From assembly GCA_015207365.1 (NCBI GenBank), contig JADEXA010000065.1:1-38152 (forward strand): a stretch of 38,152 nt of DNA. Reading direction: 5' to 3'. A model generated the notes under the pieces. It did not search any database and was not told where the DNA came from. It saw only the letters and a list, made by a program, of their open reading frames with translations. This DNA comes from Vacuolonema iberomarrocanum LEGE 07170 (GTDB taxonomy: Bacteria > Cyanobacteriota > Cyanobacteriia > Elainellales > Elainellaceae). The translations under genes and the position numbers were made by a program. Below are positions 8,348 to 15,905 of the stretch, in pieces (the first letter of the stretch is position 1; each line of letters begins with the position of its first letter).

Positions 8348-9424
8348 ATGGCAAAAGCAACTGATCCGTCCACAGAAAAAGCAAAAGCGCTCAGCATGGT
8401 GATGAACCAGATCGAGCGAAATTTTGGCAAAGGCACCATTATGCGTTTAGGTGATGCTTCTCGCATGAAGGTGGAAACGGTTTCCACTGGCGCGCTCACC
8501 CTTGACCTGGCTTTGGGTGGTGGATTGCCCAAAGGGCGGGTCATTGAGATTTATGGCCCCGAGAGTTCGGGTAAAACAACCCTGGCCCTACATGCGATCG
8601 CCGAGGTACAAAAGGCTGGAGGCATTGCGGCCTTCGTCGATGCAGAACATGCCCTTGACCCCGCCTATGCAGGCGCTTTGGGCGTCGATATCGAAAACTT
8701 GCTGGTTTCCCAGCCCGATACAGGGGAAGCGGCTTTGGAAATCGTGGATCAACTGGTGCGATCGACTGCTGTGGATATTGTGGTGGTTGACTCCGTTGCC
8801 GCCCTTGTTCCCCGGGCTGAGATTGAAGGGGAAATGGGCGATACCCATGTCGGTCTACAAGCCCGTCTCATGAGCCAGGCTCTACGGAAAATCACGGGCA
8901 ACATCGGCAGAACGGGATGCAGCGTCATTTTCCTCAACCAGTTGCGCCTCAAAATTGGTGTCACCTACGGTAACCCTGAGACGACCACTGGCGGCAATGC
9001 TCTCAAGTTTTATGCCTCGGTGCGTTTGGACATTCGCCGAATTCAAACGCTCAAAAAAGGGTCGGAAGAATTTGGTATTCGAGCCAAGGTCAAAGTAGCT
9101 AAAAACAAGGTTGCGCCTCCATTCCGCATTGCTGAGTTCGACATTATCTTCGGACAAGGAATTTCATCTCTTGGCTGTATGTTGGATCTTGCCGAAGAAA
9201 CAGGAATCGTCATCCGCAAGGGCGCGTGGTATAGCTACCAGGGCGAGAACATTAGCCAGGGTCGCGACAATGCCATTAAGTATATGAAGGAAAATCCTAA
9301 GGTTGCTGTAGAAGTCGAGGCGCAGGTGCGCGAGAAGCTGGAAATGGGAGCTGTCGTATCCGCGATGTCGGTTGCACCCAATGAGGTTGCTGACGACGAT
9401 GATGAAGCGTACGACGACGAGTAA
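8348..9424 (+). CDS. recA: Recombinase A
   Basis: RecA forms filaments on single-stranded DNA, drives strand exchange and stimulates LexA cleavage. The 358-residue protein has Walker A GPESSGKTT (about 70-78), the MAW region FVDAEHALDPAYA, Walker B VDIVVVDSVAALVPRAEIEG, and loop L2 with NPETTTGGNALKFYASVRL. The C-terminus is strongly acidic (VADDDDEAYDDE), as usual for RecA. The ATG at 8348 begins MAKATDPS, a normal N-terminus. It is divergent from xseA and followed 137 bp later by an FAD oxidoreductase on the same strand. Confidence 0.98.
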   Translation: MAKATDPSTEKAKALSMVMNQIERNFGKGTIMRLGDASRMKVETVSTGALTLDLALGGGLPKGRVIEIYGPESSGKTTLALHAIAEVQKAGGIAAFVDAEHALDPAYAGALGVDIENLLVSQPDTGEAALEIVDQLVRSTAVDIVVVDSVAALVPRAEIEGEMGDTHVGLQARLMSQALRKITGNIGRTGCSVIFLNQLRLKIGVTYGNPETTTGGNALKFYASVRLDIRRIQTLKKGSEEFGIRAKVKVAKNKVAPPFRIAEFDIIFGQGISSLGCMLDLAEETGIVIRKGAWYSYQGENISQGRDNAIKYMKENPKVAVEVEAQVREKLEMGAVVSAMSVAPNEVADDDDEAYDDE

Positions 9425-9464
9425 TCACTCCCTCTCTAGGTGATTTATCGCTAAGAACCGTTCA

Positions 9465-9479
9465 TGCCTCGAAGAGGCA
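9465..9479 (+). terminator. Weak hairpin after recA
   Basis: TGCCTC/GAGGCA arms surround a 3-base loop 40 bp beyond the recA stop. No clean T run follows, so this is at best a weak terminator. Confidence 0.25.
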
Positions 9480-9561
9480 GATTTGCCGAGAGTTTGGGGT
9501 TCAATCTGTCAGGCTTGCGTAAGGTCTACTTCTTTGTCGTTGAGCTGGGTCGCAAACGCGC

Positions 9562-11373
9562 ATGGAATATCTGAGCACAGAGGTGCTGGTCGTTGGGGGT
9601 GGAACCGGCGGGACGGCAGCGGCTATTCAGGCTGCCCGTCGTGGTGCGCGAACTCTTTTGGTCAGCGAATTTTCTTGGCTGGGCGGCATGCTCACAGCAG
9701 CGGGGGTTAGCGCGCCTGACGGCAACGAGCTATTGTCCTTACAAACGGGGCTGTGGGGTGCGTTTCTGCGCGAACTTGAGCAGCGTCAGCCTGGAGGGTT
9801 GGATCATGCTTGGGTCAGCTTCTTTACCTATGAACCCCGAATCGGAGCCGAAATCTTTGCCGATTGGGTTGCGGCACTGCCCAATTTACAGTGGATTGCG
9901 GGACAGGTTCCGCTGGCAGCGAAGATGCAGGGCGATCGCCTGACTACTGTTGAATTTGCCGACTACCACATTACTGCCGATGTCATCCTCGATGGCACCG
10001 AACTTGGGGATCTGCTCGCCTTGGCAGAGGTTCCGCATCGCTGGGGTTGGGAACTGCAGTCGGATCTGGGAGAGGCCAGTGCTCCTAAGGTTTTAGAGGG
10101 CTGGATGCAGCACTATCCGGTGCAAGCTCCAACCTGGGTGGTGGTTATGCAGGATGTTGGCGGTAGCGCGGCACCCTCTATCCCATTGCCCGATCGCCCA
10201 TCTGCTGACCATCCCTTTGTCGGAGCCTGGGATGGTTACGGGGTTGAAGCATTTTTGAATTACGGTCGCTTACCGGGCGATCGCTTCATGATCAATTGGC
10301 CGCAAAACGGCAATGACTATGGAGAAAACCTGAACCGATTACTTGGATCTGACGCAGAGCGACAGGCATTCTTTCAGGACGCCCGGGACTATAGTCAGCA
10401 TTTTGCCCATGTCATCCAGAGAGAATTGGGCGATCGCTATGGCCTCGCGGCTGACACCTTCCCTCAAGATGCTCGATCGATGGGTGACGGTGCCTTTGCT
10501 CTGCATCCTTATTTTCGAGAGAGCCGTCGCGTCGTCGGGCTAAAAACTGTATGCGAAGCAGATTTACTGCCATTGCCAGACGCATCGGTCGCGCCGCTAC
10601 CCTTGTTACCCGATGGCACGGTAGAGGCGATCGCTATTGGCAACTATCCTAACGATCATCACTATCCAGGCCACAGTTTGCCACTGCAATCTCGCTCCTT
10701 GCATTGGGGTGGGCGCTGGACAGGCGTTCCGTTCGCCCTTCCCTATCGCTGCCTCGTTCCGCAAACGGTGGATGGCTTGCTGGTGTGCGAGAAAAATATT
10801 TCAGTGTCTCATATCGCAAATGGGGCAACGCGCTTGCAACCGACGGTGATGGGGCTGGGGCAGGCAGCAGGGATGGCCGCCGCGCTTTGTGTAGAGCAAC
10901 AGTGTTCGCCGCGATCGCTGGCTGTTCGGACGTTGCAACAGGCTTTGCTCACGGATGCGATCGCCCCTGCCGCTGTGATTCCAAGCTTAATCAATCAACC
11001 CATAGCATCGACCTGGCAGACTGTGCAAGAGACCGTTCTGAATCATCCAGAATGCTACCCGACCGAGCCATTGCCCCCGCCCAAGGAAACGCGCATTGCC
11101 GTACCGAAGCAGTCAACCTATTTGTCGAGTTTGTCGAGCTACATCGGTGTTTTCCACCGGGAAGTGAACGGAGCACAACAACTGGAAACTTACTGGTTGC
11201 AGTGCCAACAACCCAAAGCGGAACAGGGTAAAGCGATCAAGCTTGTTGCACTCAGCCACGTTATTTATGAGCGGTTGAAAAAAATTGAGAACGGTCAAAA
11301 CGTAAGTATTCAGGGACATCTGAATGCTTATGGCAACTGGTTGCGCGTGGAGAATCTACAGAAAACTGAATGA
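9562..11373 (+). CDS. FAD-dependent oxidoreductase (cytosolic)
   Basis: This 603-residue flavoprotein opens with a Rossmann dinucleotide motif VLVVGGGTGGTAAAIQAARRG (about 9-28). FAD_oxidored-type blocks follow: FSWLGGMLTAAGVSAPDG, VILDGTELGDLLALAEVPHR, RESRRVVGLKT and VSHIANGATRLQP with GQAAGMAAAL near the end of the core. The substrate is unknown. It has no signal peptide, so it is probably cytosolic. The last 90 or so residues (after TRIAVPKQS) are not part of the flavin core and resemble a small separate beta-rich domain, including QGHLNAYGNWLRVE. It shares its architecture with the exported paralogue at 26448-28397. The ATG at 9562 lacks an obvious ribosome site but gives the Rossmann fold at the right distance. 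Confidence 0.85.
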   Translation: MEYLSTEVLVVGGGTGGTAAAIQAARRGARTLLVSEFSWLGGMLTAAGVSAPDGNELLSLQTGLWGAFLRELEQRQPGGLDHAWVSFFTYEPRIGAEIFADWVAALPNLQWIAGQVPLAAKMQGDRLTTVEFADYHITADVILDGTELGDLLALAEVPHRWGWELQSDLGEASAPKVLEGWMQHYPVQAPTWVVVMQDVGGSAAPSIPLPDRPSADHPFVGAWDGYGVEAFLNYGRLPGDRFMINWPQNGNDYGENLNRLLGSDAERQAFFQDARDYSQHFAHVIQRELGDRYGLAADTFPQDARSMGDGAFALHPYFRESRRVVGLKTVCEADLLPLPDASVAPLPLLPDGTVEAIAIGNYPNDHHYPGHSLPLQSRSLHWGGRWTGVPFALPYRCLVPQTVDGLLVCEKNISVSHIANGATRLQPTVMGLGQAAGMAAALCVEQQCSPRSLAVRTLQQALLTDAIAPAAVIPSLINQPIASTWQTVQETVLNHPECYPTEPLPPPKETRIAVPKQSTYLSSLSSYIGVFHREVNGAQQLETYWLQCQQPKAEQGKAIKLVALSHVIYERLKKIENGQNVSIQGHLNAYGNWLRVENLQKTE

Positions 11374-11449
11374 AGATGCTGCGAATTTCCTGACGAAGCA
11401 CAGCAACAGGCGTAACAAGTAATAGAAAACTGAACACGGAACGCCTTCC

Positions 11450-11650
11450 ATGCTTATCTCAATTTTGACTCTTTCTGCCGCCTCTCTATTGTCCGTTCTA
11501 GGCGGCTTTGAACTCACAGTTTCGGCTAATAACGTTAGTCTACCACTCAATGCGTTTGCAGAAAAGGAGCAAATCGCTGATTCTTTTCGTCCAGAGGCAG
11601 AGTTCTTCCACCGTGGAAGTGGACGCTGCGAACTACCAAACTGTGCGTAG
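11450..11650 (+). CDS. patX: PatX-type secreted RGSGR peptide precursor
   Basis: This 66-residue protein has a hydrophobic signal-like N-terminus (LISILTLSAASLLSVLGG) and a polar linker. Near the C-terminus is FHRGSGR, with RGSGR at residues 55-59, followed by CELPNCA. RGSGR is the pentapeptide through which PatS inhibits HetR in Anabaena. PatX proteins, described as signal-peptide proteins with an RGSGR motif in filamentous cyanobacteria, are expected to supply a processed inhibitor moving between cells. The next gene on the strand is hetR, 388 bp downstream, which strongly supports the assignment. The ATG at 11450 and stop at 11650 are clear. Whether the mature peptide is RGSGR, HRGSGR or longer cannot be read from sequence. 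Confidence 0.88.
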   Translation: MLISILTLSAASLLSVLGGFELTVSANNVSLPLNAFAEKEQIADSFRPEAEFFHRGSGRCELPNCA

Positions 11651-12038
11651 TTTCTTTGGTATCCAATGATCGACTGAATTCGCCATGATCGTTTTTCCTT
11701 GCAACCAACCTGTCGGAGCGAGAGTCCAGCATTATTTGCTGTGCAGCTCTCTGCTATCCAGACAGGTTTTTTTATTACCCTGCTAGATTTACGGATTGTT
11801 GGGGCATTATAAGTAAAGGCGCAATTTCCTCGAATAGTTGATTGTGAAAGCAAATGTCGAGACACCGCATCCTACCTATCGAAGATAGAATGGCTGACGC
11901 GAAATGCATTAAACTAACGTTATTCAAAGCATTATTGCGTTAACTCGCCTCTACCTCCGTGCCGCTCTGTTTATTAAGGGTGAGCCGGAATATCTTTTAT
12001 AGAATCATATATCTTGAAGTTGATTGAGTTTTGTTGAC
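11651..12038. other. patX-hetR intergenic region
   Basis: This 388-bp gap holds a strong structured terminator at 11706-11773, then 265 bp of AT-rich DNA that must contain the hetR promoter(s). I find no GTA-N8-TAC NtcA box and no known HetR inverted repeat in it. The terminator placement implies patX and hetR are at least partly separate transcripts. Confidence 0.55.
11706..11773 (+). terminator. Structured rho-independent terminator after patX
   Basis: The outer stem ACCTGTC/GACAGGT (11708-11714 with 11761-11767) encloses an inner stem AGCGAGAG/CTCTCTGCT with one bulge, and an apical CAGCA/TGCTG stem with loop TTATT. Seven Ts follow directly (11767-11773). The nested fold is longer than a simple terminator, so it could also be the 3' end of a small RNA derived from the patX mRNA. 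Confidence 0.75.
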
Positions 12039-12959
12039 ATGAGCCGAGATTTAGATCTGATCAAACGCCTTGGACCCAGCGCCATGGATCAGATCATGCT
12101 CTATTTAGCTTTTAGTGCCATGCGGACAGGTGGACACCGCCATGGTGCCTTCCTGGATGCAGCTGCTACGGCTGCAAAATGCGCTATTTATATGACTTAT
12201 TTGGAGCAGGATCAAAACCTGCGGATGACCGGCCACCTGCACCATATCGAACCGAAGCGGGTCAAGGTCATTGTTGAAGAGGTGCGACAAGCTCTTACTG
12301 AAGGAAAGCTGCTGAAAATGCTGGGTTCGCAGGAACCTAGCTATCTGATCCAATTTCCTCATGTGTGGTTGGAGCAGTTCCCTTGGCAACCCGGGCGATC
12401 GCGCATCTCGGGTTCTAGCCTTACCCTGACCGAAAAACGCCAGTTGGAAGAAAAGCTGCCTCCCAATATCCCTGATGGGCAGATGATCACGTCCTTCCAG
12501 CTAATGGACATTATTGAATTTTTGCATACCCGTTCTCAAGAAAACTTGCCGGAAGAACGGCGGTTGCCCATGAGCGAAGCCCTTGCCGAGCATATCAAGC
12601 GGCGGTTGCTTTACTCGGCGACTATCGTTCGTATTGATTCCCCCTGGGGTATGCCCTTCTATGCGCTCACCCAGCCCTATTACTCCTCGGAGGATAAGGA
12701 AGAGCGCACCTATACGATGATTGAAGATACGGCTCGCTATTTCCGCTTGATGCGAGATTGGGCTGAAGGCCAAATCCATGTTGTGCGGATGCTGGAGACG
12801 TTGGACATCCCTCCCGAGCGTATCGACGATGCCCTGTCGGAGTTGGATGAGGTGCTGCGTCAATGGGCCGATCGTTATCACCAGTCTGGTAGTCAAAATC
12901 CGACCTTCGTGGTGCAAATGGCCGTCGGGCCTAAAGACGACGAAGATGCCGAGCTTTGA
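12039..12959 (+). CDS. hetR: HetR master regulator of cell differentiation
   Basis: HetR is a dimeric DNA-binding protein that triggers heterocyst differentiation in Anabaena and occurs in most filamentous cyanobacteria. Its hood domain binds RGSGR peptides. From the ATG at 12039 (306 residues; an in-frame TTG at 12024 is less likely) it aligns without gaps to the Anabaena protein, as I recall that sequence, through residue 230. Shared blocks include DLIKRLGPSAMDQIMLYLAF, GHRHGAFLDAAATAAKCAIY and HIKRRLLYS. S152, S179 and R223 are retained. Position 254, Glu in Anabaena, is Thr here, and the C-terminal tail is about seven residues longer (ending KDDEDAEL). It lies directly downstream of patX. 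Confidence 0.98.
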   Translation: MSRDLDLIKRLGPSAMDQIMLYLAFSAMRTGGHRHGAFLDAAATAAKCAIYMTYLEQDQNLRMTGHLHHIEPKRVKVIVEEVRQALTEGKLLKMLGSQEPSYLIQFPHVWLEQFPWQPGRSRISGSSLTLTEKRQLEEKLPPNIPDGQMITSFQLMDIIEFLHTRSQENLPEERRLPMSEALAEHIKRRLLYSATIVRIDSPWGMPFYALTQPYYSSEDKEERTYTMIEDTARYFRLMRDWAEGQIHVVRMLETLDIPPERIDDALSELDEVLRQWADRYHQSGSQNPTFVVQMAVGPKDDEDAEL

Positions 12960-13389
12960 TCAAAAACTCAAGGTATTTCTAAGCAATTATAGATTTACTG
13001 GAAAGTGCCTGTGGCGAAGTGTAATGCTCTCTTTGTTAGTAAGCGCGATCGCTTAAACCTCAAAAGATTCCATTGTGTTATTGATGGTTCTCTCTGATCG
13101 TAAGTTTCACGTACTTCAACCCAATGAGGACTTATGCGTTTTGTTGATGGTGTGTTTGCGACGCGGCTGCACCATCGACAAAGTCGCTCAGGATGACGCA
13201 AGTTTTGCGGAAGTTCTGCCAATGCTTGATGAAAAAACTCGGCGGAGTACAGTTCCCCATCAAGGAATTTTGGCTGATTGTCGAGACAATTGTTGAAATC
13301 AGGAAGTTTCAAAAGTTTAAGGTTGCCACGATCGCCCAAGTCCTGTGGCACGATCCAGGTGAGAGTCTGCATGGATAAGCCCTTAGGTC
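12960..13389. other. Gap between hetR and the SGNH-type gene
   Basis: The 430 bp contain hairpin repeat copy 3 at 13140-13182, preceded by GAGGACTTATGCG. Open frames exist on both strands, but none has recognisable content and they run through the repeat. I regard the stretch as non-coding. Confidence 0.5.
13140..13182 (+). repeat. Copy 3 of the TTTGTTGATGGTG hairpin repeat
   Basis: TTTGTTGATGGTG and CACCATCGACAAA form a 13-bp stem with one G-T wobble around a 17-base spacer that includes GCGACGCGGC, shared with copy 1. It lies 181 bp beyond the hetR stop. Confidence 0.65.
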
Positions 13390-14580
13390 ATGGGATGTTG
13401 TGAGAAAACCTGTTGGATATCCTGGCGTTGGTCGAGAACTGCTGGGATGCTTGCGGGAATGTTGATGGGTCTGGGAGCAGCAGGGGTAGACCCTGCGATG
13501 GCGAATTCTTCAATATCGCCCTCGACCGTTGCGATGGCTGAAACGCAAGTTCTTCCTACTGATCCAGGGTCATTCCTGCCAGACTTTCCAACCTTTAATA
13601 GCGAACTGCTCGATCAGCAGCTTGCATTTTACAGCAATTACCTGCTTTCCAATGGGCCACCTGATGTGTTGATCGTGGGGAGTTCACGAGCATTGCAGGG
13701 CGTTGATCCTACGGTGCTGCAAGAGGCATTGGCTCAGCGGGGGCTGCCCTCTGTGACGGCTTATAACTTCAGCATTAACGGTGCAACGGCTCAGGTCGTG
13801 GATTTTAAGCTGCGACAGTTGTTGGCCAGTGAACAGCTGCCCCGGCTGGTGCTGTGGGCCGATGGTTCTAGGGCGTTCAACAGCGGGCGAGCCGATGTGA
13901 CCTATGACGGGATCGTGACATCTCCCGGTTATCAGCAATTGATGGCGGGCGATCGCCCGCTTCCTCTTCCCTTGGCAATCTATGACATTGAATCGTTTTG
14001 TGTGGATGCGACGCATCTAGCAGGAACATTGTTTGGTCGCTTACCCTGCTTGCCACCACCAGAACTGCCCCAATCTGCGACTTCCGCTGCCCCTGTCCTG
14101 ACTGCCATACCCCAGCGTTCCAATATTTTTGATCTGGATGAGAGCGGGTTTCGTGCAATAACTGACCAATACAATCCCGCTACCTACTATCGTCAGTTTC
14201 CCCGTGTGGCTGGGCGGTACGACAGCAACTATGCCACGTTTCAGCTTGGAGGCGTGCAGGCGGAGGCAACCTTGCAGGTGGCGCGGTATCTAGACGATCG
14301 CCAAATCCCCCTCATCTTCGTCAGTTTGCCCCTTAACCGCGACTATATGGATCGCTTTCGGCAAACCCGCGAGCAACAGTTCCAGCAATACATGCAGCGC
14401 CTTGCTAATCAGGGGGACTTTGGCTTTCGAAATTTGCGACAACAATGGACAACTCAGCATAGCTACTTTGCGGATCCCAGCCATCTAAACCAGAACGGCG
14501 CACGGGCGGTTGCCGAATACTTGGCACGGGATTCAGGGATTCCCTGGGAATCTTTGATTGGTGCTGACGCCTCTCCTTAA
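13390..14580 (+). CDS. Exported SGNH/DUF1574-type protein
   Basis: This 396-residue protein has an arginine-containing N-terminus, a hydrophobic stretch (GMLAGMLMGLGAAGV) and a likely cleavage after PAMA (about residue 38), so it is probably exported. The mature part shows an SGNH-like first block VLIVGSSRALQGVDP with a candidate nucleophile serine. A YNFSINGATAQ block follows, and the C-terminal FADPSHLNQNGARAVAEYL carries a candidate Asp/His pair. This matches the cyanobacterial DUF1574/SGNH group, whose better-known relatives act on esters in envelope polysaccharides. The substrate is unknown. It sits on the hetR strand after a 430-bp gap, so co-regulation is not implied. Confidence 0.75.
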   Translation: MGCCEKTCWISWRWSRTAGMLAGMLMGLGAAGVDPAMANSSISPSTVAMAETQVLPTDPGSFLPDFPTFNSELLDQQLAFYSNYLLSNGPPDVLIVGSSRALQGVDPTVLQEALAQRGLPSVTAYNFSINGATAQVVDFKLRQLLASEQLPRLVLWADGSRAFNSGRADVTYDGIVTSPGYQQLMAGDRPLPLPLAIYDIESFCVDATHLAGTLFGRLPCLPPPELPQSATSAAPVLTAIPQRSNIFDLDESGFRAITDQYNPATYYRQFPRVAGRYDSNYATFQLGGVQAEATLQVARYLDDRQIPLIFVSLPLNRDYMDRFRQTREQQFQQYMQRLANQGDFGFRNLRQQWTTQHSYFADPSHLNQNGARAVAEYLARDSGIPWESLIGADASP

Positions 14581-14634
14581 GGCGCGATCGCCCCTCGGAG
14601 CAAATGACAGCCTCTCGCAAGATCTGCCTGAAAT

Positions 14635-14677
14635 CTATCGGTTGTGCCTGCTGCAACGCAACGAGCACAACCGATAG
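14635..14677. terminator. Bidirectional terminator hairpin (13-bp arms)
   Basis: CTATCGGTTGTGC pairs perfectly with GCACAACCGATAG across a 17-base spacer. It lies between the convergent ends of the SGNH-type and deoxyhypusine-synthase-like genes. The right arm continues into sequence shared with 28568-28590. Confidence 0.6.
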
Positions 14678-14708
14678 TTGGGTTCTATGGCTACTTAACC
14701 GGATTTGA
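14665..14708 (+). repeat. Dispersed repeat shared with 28552-28616
   Basis: GCACAACCGATAGTTGGGTT and AACCGGATTTGATT here recur, inverted and with different spacing, at 28552-28616. The AACCGGATTTGAT part forms the last codons (SNPVK, stop) of the deoxyhypusine-synthase-like gene. Confidence 0.6.
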
Positions 14709-15905
14709 TTGGATAGGAGTGATGGGTGTGCCGCAAGGATAAGTAGCAACGGAGGGTTGGGGAACCACTTCTGTTGGTTGTTGGAGGGATTTCTGGCTGC
14801 TGGAGGGTTGCGATCGCGCTGCCCTTGCATCATTCCGCAATGTTTCCATCAAAGCGTCCCGGCGATCGTACAGCCGCTTGAGGGAACGAGGTGCACACTG
14901 ATTCATCACATAGGCACCCATCAGAGGGAGGGCGATCGTGCTGTCGGTATAGCAGACGATCGTGCTGGGCAGCTCTTCTGGAGAAACCTTGCCCCAGCTC
15001 ACGGCTTCACTTGGGGTTGCACCCGACAAGCCACCCGTGTCTGGACGAGCATCGGTGATTTGCACAAAGAAGTCATGCCCTCTTTCTTCCAGACCCAATA
15101 CTTCATGAAGGTGGGGCTGGGTTTGGAGCAGGAAGTTCTTGGGACTGCCGCCACCCAGAATAATGGCAGCACTCTTTCCCTCATTGTTGGAACCCTCCAG
15201 CGTTCTTGCGCCATAGACAATTGCGGCGGTTTCATTCACATCGATAGAGGGATCGATGACCAGCGCTGAGTCTTCGAGTGCTAGGGCCGCCACATTCATG
15301 CCAATCGAGCTGTCGCCCGGCGATGAGGTGTAGATGGGAATGCCGCACTGGTAAGCGGTCGACAGCAAACAGGAGTGAGGTGCTCCCAGTTTTTGCTCCA
15401 CGCCATAGATGTATTTGCCCAGGAGGTAATGGAACTCGGCGGTTCCCATCCGCTTTTGGAACGGTTCTGCCAGCAGCAGTTCTCGAATGAAGGCATCGGT
15501 TTCTAACAGTACGTCATATCCAAACACGATGTCGTAGATGCGAATACGTCCTTCCTGCCGCAGTTTCACATCATCCATAAACGGATTGCTGGCGTAGAGG
15601 TCAAATCCTAGACCATAGTGCAGGTCGTGATAGAGGTTGGCTCCTGTGCTGATGATCCAGTCGATGAACCCGGCACGCATCAGTGGTGCCAAAACCGATA
15701 CCCCAAACCCCGCAGGGGTAAGGGCTCCAGACAAGCTCAGTCCCACGGTAACGTCGGGCTGCATTACATCTCGGCTCAGCAGTTGGCATACTTCCCGCAA
15801 CCGAGCGGAGTTATAGGCGGTGAAGTAGTTGTTAACCAGGTCGACAACGCTAACGTCTGAGGAAACGGGGGTCGGAGAAATTTTGCGGCTAATTCGATTA
15901 ATCAT
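14691..15905 (-). CDS. Deoxyhypusine synthase-like protein
   Basis: This 404-residue protein belongs to the deoxyhypusine synthase family, which uses NAD and spermidine to transfer an aminobutyl group. The segment SEAVSWGKVSPEE contains the lysine that carries the aminobutyl intermediate in the eukaryotic enzyme. Other family blocks are NVNETAAIVYGARTLEGSN-like (DVNETAAIVYGAR), AAIILGGGSPKNF and SPGDSSIGMN. Bacteria lack eIF5A, so bacterial relatives are thought to act on small polyamines (homospermidine formation is known for this fold) or an unknown target. The C-terminal 55 residues are Ser/Pro/Gln-rich, and the last codons come from a dispersed repeat. The ATG at 15905 (MINRISRKI) is clear. 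Confidence 0.9.
   Translation of the reverse strand: MINRISRKISPTPVSSDVSVVDLVNNYFTAYNSARLREVCQLLSRDVMQPDVTVGLSLSGALTPAGFGVSVLAPLMRAGFIDWIISTGANLYHDLHYGLGFDLYASNPFMDDVKLRQEGRIRIYDIVFGYDVLLETDAFIRELLLAEPFQKRMGTAEFHYLLGKYIYGVEQKLGAPHSCLLSTAYQCGIPIYTSSPGDSSIGMNVAALALEDSALVIDPSIDVNETAAIVYGARTLEGSNNEGKSAAIILGGGSPKNFLLQTQPHLHEVLGLEERGHDFFVQITDARPDTGGLSGATPSEAVSWGKVSPEELPSTIVCYTDSTIALPLMGAYVMNQCAPRSLKRLYDRRDALMETLRNDARAARSQPSSSQKSLQQPTEVVPQPSVATYPCGTPITPIQSNPVK

Noticed and set aside
11356..11865. 169-codon minus-strand frame opposite patX
   Set aside because: It overlaps the well-supported patX and the structured terminator and has no recognisable content.
11774..12038. Search for an NtcA box (GTA-N8-TAC) upstream of hetR
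   Set aside because: No match found by eye; promoter elements here remain unassigned.
12995..13372. Open frame of 125 codons on the minus strand after hetR
   Set aside because: It runs through the hairpin repeat, has no recognisable motif, and its composition looks like intergenic DNA.
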